Assembly: GCA_030077755.1 (NCBI GenBank)
Contig: JAQJZZ010000001.1
Span: 310,001 to 374,000, forward strand
DNA: 64,000 nucleotides
Origin: Filosporella fistucella
Lineage: Eukaryota; Ascomycota; Leotiomycetes; Helotiales
Reading direction: 5' to 3'
Shown: positions 1 through 12,010 of the stretch, piece by piece
Position numbering within the stretch: the stretch's first letter is position 1
Layout of the letters: every line of letters starts with the position of its first letter
Notes under the pieces: model-generated
The model's input: the letters and a program-made list of their open reading frames with translations, nothing else
Database searches by the model: none
Told to the model about the DNA's origin: nothing
Made by a program: the position numbers and the translations under genes

Positions 1-2108
1 CATGTTTATATCCCTACACGTAAAGCATCCACCTCTCTCCCCACCTCCAATCAACAAGAGAAACTCCTACATAGGTGACATATCAAAAATCCCTCTATAA
101 TGAGAAAACAACCTGTCCTTTTCACAGCCAGTATAGCCATCTACATCATCCTTTAAACTTTATCTCCACATCTACCTCATCTCGCACACTTCTCGTTCCT
201 TATCCACAAATCCACGAACCTCTTAATACTGCAGACTATAGTTACCTATCCGTCTACTCAATGCTACACGCCATACCAAACCCTTCCTGCTCCCTGCGTA
301 TAGAATACATCATCTTTTTCCCAAACAGCTCACTGCTTCCCCCTCTATCATTCCCTCCCTCACTCTCCTCACGATAAAAATCCACAACTTAAGACTCCGG
401 AACCAATACATTGATAAACCTTATGCTTTTCCCAAGCCAATATAGCCATCTACATCATCCTCTAACTTTATTTTCACATCTGCATTCATTTCACACACTC
501 CCCGTTAATTATCCCCAAATCCACGTACTTCTCAATATTTCGTACAAGTTCTATATATTCAACAACTCTAATCATAATCTCAACCCTTTATTCGACCTTA
601 TTTAAATCAAGATAGGAAACTAGTATACAGTAATAAATAAACCCCCAAAAATGACAAGACTTGAAAAACTGCGTAATAATAAATAAACCCTATATTTTTC
701 CCAAGCTAGTATAGCTATCTACATTTATATCATCACCACCATCCTCTAAACTTTATTTCTATTCCACTTCCCCTTCTACTCCCCGTTTACTTGCTACCTC
801 TCTCGAACGATCTCATCCCGAATTCCGTGTAATTCACCGTGTTGTAGGAAGGTGACTGTCACATCTTACCCTCACACCTCAGCGTTACATATGTCTAACC
901 CCAGCAATTCACCTTCCTATTATATTCACGCTCACTTCTCAGTTCTCGCCCAGACCTCCAGCTCAGCCTTCCACTTACCTCACCTTTCAAACTCCCCATC
1001 ACTTTCCCGCCTCAAATTTCACAAGCAATTAACCCCTACAGCCTAACCTCGCCCTTCCACTCCCCATAAGTACCCTATCCAATGGAAAAACAGCCATATC
1101 TCTGCTCTCTCCTCCACCTATCCAATGAAAGCAATCGAATATCATTCACACCTACACTTACACTTACACAGCCTTACCCTCACCCAACCAACCTATTCCC
1201 TCCCCCTCCCCTCCATCTCCAACCTACCCTCCTTCTACCACCTGCCATCGCTTCCGTCTCAATACCACTACCAAGAGCAATAAAAACCATTCACGTGTCC
1301 ATTGTGACCCTAACAACATAGTATAGACAATACAAGAGTCCCATCCTAATCCCACAGCAGAAGAAAAGTATAATAAACTACCTTACGTACACACATCTAC
1401 CCTCTTTTTTCCATATCACATATCACATTTACTTCCAAACAAAAGTGGACATCCCTCCACCCCCAAATCTCAAAGTGGACGCCTCCTCTCTCTACGTCCA
1501 CCCTCCACCCATGAAACACCTCTTAGTAAAGAAGTACGTACCATGCGCCTTGCAACAAGATAAAAAAGTAAAATGAGAGTGAGACATTTATACTTCACCA
1601 TTACCCAAATTCAAAGTGAAAAGCCACAATTACGAATTTCAAGACAGGCGGAGAATAAGCAGTGTCCGTGATTAGGATAGCCATGTAAATCGTCCGTGTT
1701 GCGTATTCCGTGCGTGGGGAAGATTGCGTTCCGTTTTGCGCCACGGTGCACGGTAATGGCTAGGTTACGGAACGGATATCTGGAAAAGGAAGGATAGGAT
1801 TGAGGAGTTGTAAGGAGAAGGCATTTTCAATGCATTCAATGGCCTCGCAGTAGTTTTTCATTGAAGAAACTTCGATATGCGTAAGGGTAAATATACTGAA
1901 TTGAATATGTTATCATCATATAAACACACTAAATAACACCTCAAGTATCAATTATACATCATACCCAATATATACATCCACCAACACCAGAAACTCACTT
2001 AGGAGTATGATCAGACAGCCTCCATCCAATTTCCTATCCTACCCAAACCATATCTGCCAAACTCCTATCCAAATCATATAATAAAACAGCCGTCTCATCA
2101 TGAATCTC
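1..2108. other. Intergenic, pyrimidine-rich, with diverged direct repeats
   Basis: I see no convincing gene here. The + strand is strongly C/T-rich (about 1-1540), and open frames in it have low-complexity Ser/Pro/His/Leu translations typical of composition, not coding. Three diverged direct copies of one segment lie at about 114-240, 421-545 and 691-790 (see the repeat entry). The stretch 1550-2108 is ordinary AT-rich DNA that probably contains the 3' UTR of the bZIP gene ending at 2109. Confidence 0.6.
114..790 (+). repeat. Three diverged direct repeats
   Basis: A block resembling 'cccaagccaatatagccatc', followed by tacatcatcctctaa, actttat and ccacatct, occurs three times: from about 121, 428 and 697. 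Copies 1 and 2 stay alignable for about 110 bp, ending in a shared 'ccaaatccacg(a/t)ac' stretch. Copy 3 carries an insertion (tttatatcatcacc) and diverges earlier. Spacing is about 300 and 270 bp. This is direct visual alignment; the origin is unknown (an old tandem duplication or copies of a short mobile element). Confidence 0.6.
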
Positions 2109-3652
2109 CTAAACCTCATCAAACCTACACACATCGCTAAACTCCGGATACTTATCCGCAAACGCCTTCTTCATACTCATATTCGAAATATCACTCAAAT
2201 GCTTATCCAACGCAGGACTAACAATAATCTGACCATTTTCAAAAATCAAAGCTTTCATCGGATCGTGAGGGAAATTGACGCTCAAATTTGATGCGTAATC
2301 ATTTTGAAATTCGACATTGTCGTATTTGTCTTGATTTTCAATGACTTTATCCCTAAACTTCCCCCAAGGAGGAAGATCCATCCAAGCAGGATGAGGAATC
2401 ATCAATTGTGATTGTCGAGGTGCTTGCCATTCATGCAATGCCTTATATGTTGAATATGTAGGGCTTATCTGCCACTGAACGAAACGATACATGCACATAA
2501 ATGACGCAAGTTTCTCAGGTATAAGGGCAAACCCTCGACTTGATAGAACTTTTGAATATCGTTCCATGACCTCTGTAAGATTTGAGGGTTTCTGTGCTGG
2601 TGGGCCGGCTTGGTTGAATAATAGGTGTACGGAGGGAAATGAAGGGCCTATAAGCTCCTCTCCGGTTGTATCGGCAGTCATCGCCACTATATCAAGTTAG
2701 AAATGAAACCTCACGTAGGGAGGAGCAAATACACTAATTTTGAGGAGAAGAACAAAAAGAGTTATTGCTTACAGTGCCGTTGGGAGTGGATGACACTGAA
2801 CATCAATTGATCCACGTAAGTTACAGGTGCTTTCAACTTGGTGGAGATTTGCCAAGCGTAGATTTGAGGCTGGTTTTGCCAACACGTACTGTTATAAGAA
2901 GGCTGGTTCATTATGTCATTAAATCCGGATCTTTGGAGATCTGAGAATCTGGAGGGTTGATTAAAGGCGGGATGGAATGGAGCCCAAGCAGCAGTGGGTT
3001 TGGTAAGACTTTGGGTTGAGGTTTGTCCAAAGATTACTGGATCATCCCAGATTGGTATGGCGCTGGTGGTATAGAGTGTTTGTGATACCTCATCATCGTA
3101 ACCCATACTGGTAGGTGTGTATGCGTGCTCGGTAGAAGAGTATTGTGCTGGAGCTTCTGGACTAGCACTCAAAGCTTGATTATGCGATTGCATAGCTTGA
3201 GGCCATTGAGCGGAACCAGGTACCCAATCAAGTGTGACTTTTTGAGGAATCAAAAGCTCTTCTGCAATCTCTGGCGACATGTGCGATGAGGTTGGTGTAT
3301 GTTGTGCAGCGATCTGAGCTCTGAGGTTCTCCAGCTCGTCTTCCAACTCTTTGTTGCGCTTTAACACTCTTTCCATACTGCCGGATCGTCCACCTTGTTC
3401 CAACTCCTTAACCTTCCGCTCCAGATTCTCAATATGCTCCTTGGTCCGTTGTCGAATGTTTCGTTGTGCCTCTCGATCGTTGGCTCGCTTTCGTGCCAGC
3501 TGAGCTTTACTGAGATGTGTCACTGATCTCTTTCCTCCGCGAGACCCTGAGTTGTTAGTAAGTGTGAGTGATGGTAGATATCAAGACATACCCTTCTTCC
3601 TGGGTTCTTCCACATCCATGGGCATCGGGCTATTGGAGCTTGTACTGGTCAT
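2109..3652 (-). CDS. bZIP transcription factor with DUF3425-type C-terminus
   Basis: Predicted nuclear DNA-binding regulator of 470 aa. Exons on the minus strand are 3652-3592, 3546-2773 and 2686-2109 (61+774+578 nt, an exact multiple of three), with introns GTATGT..CAG and GTAAGC..TAG. The basic region starts near residue 38 (RKRANDREAQRNIRQRTKEH) and runs into a short leucine-zipper coiled coil (HIENLERKVKELE). This is the divergent fungal form of the basic region. The middle is Gln/Ser/Pro-rich. The C-terminal 190 residues (WMDLPPWGKFRDKV... ending in SDVCRFDEV) match the general layout of the DUF3425 domain found on many fungal bZIPs. The ATG at 3652 restores an N-terminus that precedes the basic region across intron 1. 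Target genes cannot be deduced. The upstream region is unusually long and gene-free. Confidence 0.9.
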
Positions 3653-5918
3653 TGCGATTGATCCTTTTGTTGTGACTGCTATAGGTGTCTACTGAATCAT
3701 GACACTTGGAAGTTGTTGTGGGCTGGCAGAGGTATTATGGAGAAAGGGTCGGTAGTGAGGGACGTGCTTGAAAGAAAAGGGAATGAAATTATGGGGCGCG
3801 AGAGTAGAGTGCCGGAAGATGAGGCTTTTGGCAAACGGGTATGCGGGGCGGAAGATTTGAGATGGTTCGATGTGGATGTGGATATATATCTGAATGATGA
3901 GGTATGGCAAGGAAGGTAGGATTTGCGGTAAGAGCTTTGATCTTGTATGAAGTGCTGTTGCAACAAGGCGGCTTTTTGGTTCTGCACATGTCGGGACATG
4001 AATCAGGTTAACATTGAGGCAAGCTTGACGGAAGACGCGCTGTTATGGATTTGGATTGGATTGGGATTGATGGATTAGAGTAGGTAGGTAGGTAGATGGT
4101 GTGGTAAGGCGTGGGTGTGGTCGGTGGTCGGTGGTATGTGTTAGGTGATACTAACACAATGGAGAGGTAAGGTAAAGGCCGTGACCGTGTGGGCGTAATG
4201 GTGAATCCTCGGGATCAGCAATCCATCGAGGGCAGTCGGACTCGGACACTTCTCAGATGGGAAGGGGTGGAGGGGTGGAAGGAAGGAGTGTGGAAGGGGG
4301 GAGGGGGTGTGCTGGGGTGGTTGAGGGAGACGGATTGGGCAGGGATGAGGGTGGGAAGAAGAAGGTTGGTGAAAGGTAGGGATTGAGGAAGGGGCGAGGA
4401 AAGGGAAGGATTAAGAAAAGGAGGGGCTCGGGCCAGGAAGTTTAGGTGAAGTGAAAGTAAAAATGACAATGAAAATGAAAATGGTGAAAGTGAGATGTGA
4501 GAATGGAAACGTCGAACTGGGATCAGGGGAAGAGAAGTGTGGTGGTGGAGGAAGAGTAAGAGGAAGAGGCGTGTTAGTGGTGACGGTGGTGGGTGGTGAC
4601 GACGGTGATAGTAGAAGTACGAGGGTCCTTGGGTACGGTCACCGGATTCTACCTGGTTGTATTGTATTAGACGCGAACAGCGGTTCTCTGGCGCGTGGAG
4701 CGCAAAGAAGGGCAAGAGTGCAATGTGTGAAGCAGAAATCGTACAATATGCAATATGCAACGTCCTGTACACTTTCTGCACCACGATGATTGAATCCTGA
4801 TCAAGAGGGGAACCAAGTGGGCGTGCAGACGGAAAGACGCAGGTGTAGCAGTCCATACCAGCGCAACGCAACGCAACCAGAGGAATGACTGGCCTGTTCT
4901 GACTGGCCGAGGGGTATCGGCATGTGGGTATAAGGGTCCGATGGGTGTGAGAATAGCCTACCTAGTCTCGGACAAATTACCAGGCTGAGCGGCAAAACAG
5001 CGGTAAATAGAGGCAGAAACGGAAATGCGTAACTGCGTTGGTACCTTAGTGTGGCTGAGGAGACAGCAGGAGCTGAGAGATGAGGCGTCAACTAAGCTGG
5101 TTCAGTAGTGGAAGAGGGGAGGCAATTGGCAGGGCATGGGTGCAATGTTGATGCGTGGAGGGTCTTGTGTGCCGCAGTCAAGTGGGTTGGCTGAGGAGGT
5201 GGAGAGACATTAGGGACTACAGTCCAGTGCTATGGTGTTTTCATTGAGGTGCACTGGTATCTAGCCCTTTCATTATTCTTATTATTATTATCATCATTAT
5301 TATTTAAATTCCTTCTTCTCTCGCTTACCTGCCTGACCTACTTACCACTTCGGCCGTCATCATCCAGCTCGTGCTTGAAGGTCACATGGCCATGAATAGC
5401 TTCTTACTCCTGTCACCCCTCTTAATCCACTCACTCCTCTTGCGTTTGACTCCTCCTGTCTCTACCCCCTATCTCTAACCACATATGCAATAGACCAGTG
5501 CCAGATGGAAGGGATACCCAAGAACTGGTTTCAATTCACATCCATCATGTTCCCCACTATGCCTCATCTGGCCTCCATTGGCCGTCACCACCACCACGTC
5601 TTCCATTCGCTTCAACGGCCACGGCTTTTTCCTTCTCCTACTACAAGTAGACGAGTCAAGTGGAGCTCAGATGTCAGCCCGTAATTTGTCGTGCAGACGA
5701 ACCGTTTCTGATTCTCGTCTTGAATCTTGATGGCGACCCGAACTTGCCTTGCCTTACCAATGCAACACTGCAAACCAAACCTCGTTTTCTGCAACTACAC
5801 TACTGCGCTGTACAAGTTGATGCGATCGGAGACTTGATAGCCACTCAAGCACTTTACTACGTAGACATCACCCATACCGTCTGTGCGTAAATGAGATGTG
5901 CAAAGGCGAGCAAGTATT
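3653..5918. other. Long upstream region of the bZIP gene; G-rich segment
   Basis: There is no convincing coding sequence. This is the presumptive promoter and 5' leader of the bZIP gene. A G-run-rich segment lies at about 4261-4320 on the + strand (runs at 4264-4267, 4272-4275, 4296-4301, 4303-4307 and 4314-4317). A (TTA/TCA)n-like stretch, ttattattattatcatcattattattt, spans about 5278-5305. Open frames on either strand are short and compositionally biased. Confidence 0.55.
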
Positions 5919-6081
5919 GTACTTGGTATGTTGGATAAATAAGTGTACCCTTGAGGGTTTTAAAGTCAGCCTCAACTAGGTAGGCAGACCAATCCCACAG
6001 CAAGATTTTCTGTATTTGTGGGGTCGAACCTGCTGGAAGTAAAGAACAAGGGTACACTTATTTATCCTACCTACCCAGTAC
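5919..6081. mobile_element. MITE-like element with about 35-bp terminal inverted repeats
   Basis: The left end (5919-5954, gtacttggtatgttggataa, then ataagtgtaccctt) is nearly the reverse complement of the right end (6047-6081, caagggtacacttatttatc, then ctacctacccagtac), with only about four mismatches over 35 bp. The total is 163 bp with no coding capacity. If the outer 'ta' is the target duplication, the repeat begins CTTGG/CTGGG, compatible with a Tc1/mariner-type non-autonomous element. The superfamily is inference; the inverted repeat is directly visible. Confidence 0.7.
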
Positions 6082-9000
6082 GCACTGCATGGTGCGTGTG
6101 CTTTGCTCATCCGGATCTTTTGTCCTAGCCAATGTTTTGCTGCAGTCCGCAGGTAAATGCATTTCGTTCGGCCATTCTCCGAATCTTGGTTGTCTGCTGC
6201 ATTAATCCCTTTTTGGGAAAGTTCTGTCAATTCTCGGCAGGCAATATTCCCCTTTTCAATCTAGCGCTGCTATACTCGGTAGTGTCTCCGATAAAATACG
6301 GTCTCAAAAACAAAATGGGAAAAAATCAAGCTGCAGACCATCTCCCCTCAACCGAGAGCCGTGATTGGCAATCACGTCCTACTCGGATCCACTTGAAAGA
6401 TCTATTAAGGTTTAAGCTAAGTAAGCGAACACATCAAGCGAGCCGTTGCAGAAAAGGCGTGAAGATCTTGCCTGCAACAACTTCTCATCATCCAATCAAC
6501 AGTCCTTGATGAGGTGCTGAAGAACGGTGAACAAGCGGGGAGCTGGTCGGTGAGTACAACTCAGGGATTCTCTGTCTGATGTCGGCATGTTGGGCAGACA
6601 GGGCAGGGCAGTATCCGGTGTGCCAAGAAGAGAGTTGGAACTGCCAGAGTGATCGGGGGCAGGGGTGAGACTGAGTGACTGGGATTAACGGTGGAAAGCA
6701 TGAGAAGCCGACACGCACGAATTCAACGCCAGCCGACCGTGGCTTGAAGGCAAACACAGACACAGACTCGACAACACAGACAGACAGGCAACCAATCTAC
6801 AGCCAAAACTCTGCCCTGATTGCCTGGCAATCCAACTCAAGGAAATCAGACCAGGCTAGGGCATTAACATTCACATCACCGTCAACATCACACCAAAATC
6901 ATGCCAGCCAGTACCATGGCACAGGATTTACAAAATACGGAGTCCGGAGTATGTTCGTCGCATTTCTTCCCACTCCAGGGGCCGGAGAGACACGAGATGG
7001 GAAATTCCACGTCTAATTACCAACATACCAAGCCATAATTCTTGACACAGCTTCTAGATTCCTGTCAAAAAACTCTCAATCCGCCATTGATAGCATTGAT
7101 GACATTCCATCATATCCACAACATTCAAGCCTTGGTTTGCATGTTCTCCACAATCGTCAGAATCATGCTACAGATCCCTTGAATGGAAACCAAGAACATG
7201 CACCTGATCTTTTCTCCACAGGCACAGACTCGAAAATGAATCATGCTATGGAACTACCAAGAACCCAGCTAGAAGAATATGATACACCGATCCGAACACC
7301 TCATAAACATCATCCAAGAACCTACAGTATACAAGTAGAACAGACCGACATGTCCACCTCGTCGCAAGAAAAACTTTAGTCCAATGCACAATGTCCATAC
7401 CATCGTATGACACACCCAAAACTAAACAACATCTCCTCGCCGCAACAACTCCATCAACCTGCATCCCTTTCCTAGGTTACGTCTGACACCGCCTTCAAGA
7501 TTTCAAAGTTGACCACTGATACTCGCCCACATCCTTCTTCGTTGTTTCGAGAAGCATCTGAGGCAAACCTAAATCCTGTTCTAACCATGTCGGTCTATAG
7601 TGTCATTCCACGTGGCTCTCCCGGTCCCGACACTAACTAACCTAACTTCAAACAATAGCTGCATCATGCCTTGAGAAACATAGGCTGGAGACTTTACGAT
7701 TGGTTTATCTCAGCGTTACATCGAAGACGCGGAATAGAAGGTGAAATAGAACGCAGGGAAGCACACAGGGCATAATCAGGTTGACTTTCGCACGGGAAAA
7801 ACATCATATTATTTGGGAGCATGAAATATGGCGAGGGAGATGGAATGCGCGTGGAAGTTCGAACAGAATGGAGGGATCTGATCTCTGAAGAAAGTTTGTA
7901 AGTCTCCAGTTTCTCCTTGGTACCATGCTGGATCTTCATCTCTGAAGAAGGTTTTCCCCTTGCAAGTTACAACGCTCCCATGGCATCCCTTTATTTCCTA
8001 TTCAAGGCATCCGAAATTCAGGCTATGACCTAGCATCCGACTCCAATTCCTAGTATCCGACATCCAGCAGCTAGCATTTTCACGTTCTCCTCAAATTCTC
8101 CCTCGATTTAGAAGGTGATATAAGTTCCTTGCAATTGAAATTATGATCGGGTAGAAATAAGAGATCTGATATTTGTTCCCTAGTGTCTGATATCCTTACA
8201 AGGCGACAAACGAACCATGTCATCGCAAGCGCCAAGGGAGCGAGCAAATCAAAAGCCTTCAAACACCGACTTGGCTTGAAGAACAACATCATTGCGTATA
8301 GCTGCAGAAAATAGATCTGCTGATATGACTGCAGTAATTTATTTGCAATACCAATGACAGACAAAAGTCTTACTCGCGTTTCAAGCCGTCGAAAAATAGA
8401 TTCCGAAAACTCATCGTTTTCAATCAGAGTTGCAACCACTATATTTGCATCACTCGATACGTGGAGTCGTCGACAACCTCTCAAATAAACTTTCCCTTCA
8501 CCGTCTTTCAACACTGCAGACGCCGAGCCGCAATAAACTCCCGAGCCGCTGTAAACGAAGGAAAATCAAAATGTAAATGCACTCTTCGGAATGATACACC
8601 TTCTCAAACCCGAGAAGAAGAGTTAAATTCGGAACAAGAATAATGGTGCACTATCCGATTCCAATCTTGCATTCTCTTGAATTAGAACGGCATCAGGATC
8701 CTACGTCCCTAACTCAAATTCGACTTGTCTTGGTGTTTTAGTGGAGGCCCTGTGTGCAGACTCTTCTCACCGCATATCTCCGCCGCTGAAGTTCGCACAC
8801 CATTTTGGTTCCCGAGGATTATCCGTAATCGATAAGGTGCGCACATACATAATCGTGCCGTCTTTCTTCAAGCCCTTACTCGATCATTCATCGACTAGGA
8901 ACGGGAGGACGTGATGAACGAAGCTGAAGCTCATTCTGAAGCTGAAGATGAAGCGTAGCCGCGGGAGGCGCCTTGATATTGCGACAAGGAGCTTGGTCGT

Positions 9001-10099
9001 ATTCGGTGATTATTCGAGTCTGATATCGGTGTTCCCTCCGTCCTCTTACTTTTCTTCCTTTCCCTCAAACGGTCAAATCCCAGGCAGGTGACGTACGTAT
9101 CCTCATCCTCTGGAGCTCCTCTTTCCCCTACTCATACCTTACCCGCCATCCTTGAATCGTATAAGCAGCTAGATCACCATTTGGCATTTGCGTAGCATCG
9201 TCAGATTCCTCACAACCTCAGCCGCAGTAAGCAAAACCAGTTTTCACAGATAGAGTAGGAGAACACAGATTCTTATACCTCCCATCGCTCTAATACCCGC
9301 TGCAATACCCGCTCATTTACCGGCCCAAAACCGTAACAAAAGTCTAGACGAACTCTCAAAGCCTCAAAATCCTCAAATTCCTACGTTCAAACACCGCATT
9401 CCGGCCAGCTTTCCGCGAAACAAAGGCACGTTCACCGCGAATCCTCCTTTCTTCCAGGGTAAGACTTCTTCCGAGTCAGAAGAAGAGCGGAATTCCTCCT
9501 TGCATGATGTGGAAAAGTATATTTGAGTTCATGAGGATTCCATGAGTCCAGGAGCGCTGTCGTGAGGATGGAGGACGGAACGGGGTTTGTAGGGTGGAAG
9601 GGGAGATAGGCGACGGAAAGGAAAGTTAGTTTATTTAAAGTTTGCCTTCTATTTCTTTTCCTTTTTTCTTGGGCTGTGTTAGTGAGATGAGAAGGGAAGA
9701 AGAGGTCTGTGCGTCATTACGGAAGCTTGGCTTGCCTAGGTTGGGGCGAGACGGGAAGAGTAGGGTAGGTTTGTTTTTTGATTTATTTGCTTGGAGATGT
9801 GATGTGATGTCTTGGTACTCGTACAAGTGTGCGAGAGTTTCTCGTACCGAGTAGGGAAGAGCTCGAGACGAGTGGCTTTTGTGTTTCAGCTTTTTCGGAT
9901 ATCCTCTCATTTCTTATGCTTCGCTTCGGATGATGCGATTTGATATCATAATTTCCTACTACGATGATTCGGTCACGAGATCTGCATCTATTTTTCGTAT
10001 AAGGAAGATGCATATGCGTGATTCCATGTTTGCATAGCAGATACTGAATGCATAATAAACAACACAGAAGACATGCCGAGAGAAACCCGAGATTTTTAC
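6082..10099. other. Gene-poor intergenic region
   Basis: I could not support any protein gene. The longest frame (minus strand, 8514-8080, 144 aa, KVYLRGCRRLHVSSD...) has no recognisable domain, no clear promoter and no introns that improve it. At about 8920-8960 there is a short iterated gaagctgaag-type segment. Nothing else of note. Confidence 0.5.
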
Positions 10100-12010
10100 G
10101 AGCAAGTCATTATGGAGGTGCGAAGTACTCGTTAGGCAGCAAGCGGTGGTAAGGTAGTAGGGATGAGGAAGATACTTTTTGGGGGATTTGGCTTTTTGGA
10201 ATTGGGGAATAGAGTGGAGGAGAACAGATTACTAGAATTGGAGATTGGGAAATTGGGAGATTGGAGAAGGAGAGTAGAGAAGGAGACAAGTAGAGAGGTG
10301 TATTTGATAGGTATATAAGGGTAAGGATGGAAAGACGTAAGTATATATACGCAAGAAGAGAGAAAAGAGAAGAGAGGAGAGGGAGTAAATTAAGTAGATG
10401 AAATTAGTATGGATAAAAGAAAGAAAAGATAAGAAGTAAATTATATTTTTGTATTCATATTACATTTCGTAAGTAAATATGGTTAAATAAAGTATAAGGG
10501 AGAGAATTCAAGTATTAAATTTTATTTAAAGTATTTCTTTCTGCTTCTCTGCTTCGTCCTATTATGCGATTTAAAAAAAACATTTCTCGTCAAGAGAGGG
10601 GAGGGCGAAGGCAAGGGATTTGGGAGTTGGAGTTAGAGTTGGATTTGGAGTTAAGGTATTTTGAGAAAGAGAGAGGGAGGAAGGGAGAGTATTTATATGT
10701 GCATGTATCAGAAAAGGAGATATTTCTACATTGTTCGGGTAAGGGAAGGAAAATAAAGGGGGTTGAGTAAGAATTATACTTAATTAGAAGGATATCATTT
10801 TTCGTAAAATACTTTTACTTTACTTTTTACCTATTAACCTTTTCCTTCCTCTCTTCCCTTCCTTTTTGCCTCTTACTATATTATATCTTCCCTCTTTATC
10901 CTCTTCTCTAAATCCCCTAATATCGAGGATTCAGGAATAAGTCTCCTCTTTATTACTATATAAGGTTAGAACGCTCCTCATTTACTTATCTAAGTACTTA
11001 AAAGAGTTAAGGGATATTCCTTTTAGTTAGAGGCAAGACTTTTGGGTTTGTTATAGAGGTAAGTATATATTATCTTTATATTTTTGAGGGTGATAAAGGG
11101 GCAGCGACTATTAAGGAAGAAAAGGAGGGGAGGGAGACAAGGGTAGGAAGGTAGTAGGTAGTGGATAACGGGGGGATATGGCGAGAGGGTCAAGGAGAAG
11201 AAGGAATAGGATAAGAGAGCTTGGATTGATTCCCGCTATGAGATTGGAATAAGGGGAAGAGGTGCATAGGTGTAGTTCGGTGATAGACAAAAGGAGGGAA
11301 GAAGGGAGAAAGTAATAGGTAAGGAGAAGAAAGGTTGGAAAGAGGAGGAAGAGATTAGGTTCAGTTCATGCTCTAACAAGATGCAGGGGAGGAAGTGTGA
11401 AGGTGGTGAATCAGTGGAAGATAGGAGGGAGGGAGCAGGAGGCAAGGAGAGGGAGTAAGTCAGAGATAAAAATAGGAGACATGCGATAGAGAATATGCAA
11501 ATGGGTACTGAGTGAGATTAATAGGGTGTGTATAGAAGAGTTAACTAGAGTAATACTATGAATTAGAACTTTAGTTCTGCTTCTACGGTGAATGAGTATT
11601 GTTTTCTTGGTCAAAGCGAAGAGGACTTTAGGTTCAGTTCCCGTTGTAAGATGGGATGTAGGGGAAATGCAGTGTATGTAGTGATATATCGGAGGGAGTG
11701 AGGTGAGTTAGAGGGATGGAGAGTATAGATAGCAGGGTGACGAAGAATCTACAGATGGATAGTAGGTAGAAAGAAAACACTATAACTCAGCCAGAGATTA
11801 GTTTTTATCTATTTCCCACGAGGATTGGGATGCGGGGAATATAGTTATGGTAGTGGGGATAGATAGGAGCGAGAGAAGAAGGGAGGGAGAGACCTGGTTT
11901 GGGGATGAGATACATGGTATTGAGGGAGGTTTTGATGGTGGGATAGGGAAAATTGGTGCATGTGAGTGTGGAATTGAGGTCTTGAATTTGTAGCCTGTGG
12001 CAGTGAACAA
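10100..12010 (+). other. Strand-asymmetric polypurine-rich region
   Basis: The + strand is dominated by A and G at about 10130-10780 and again at 11090-11990 (endless gagaaggag/ggaggg-like words). A pyrimidine-rich stretch separates them at 10800-10970. The open frames inside translate to low-complexity Glu/Arg/Gly or, on the other strand, Ser/Pro/Leu strings, and I do not accept them as genes. The two long purine blocks could be old simple-sequence expansions or unannotated UTR or intron of a long transcript. Confidence 0.55.

Noticed and set aside
75..1321. Several 60-100 aa frames rich in Ser, Pro, His and Leu
   Set aside because: They follow from the pyrimidine-rich composition; no domain, intron structure or promoter supports them.
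8080..8514. 144-aa minus-strand frame in the gene desert
   Set aside because: No recognisable motif and no supporting context; left as intergenic.
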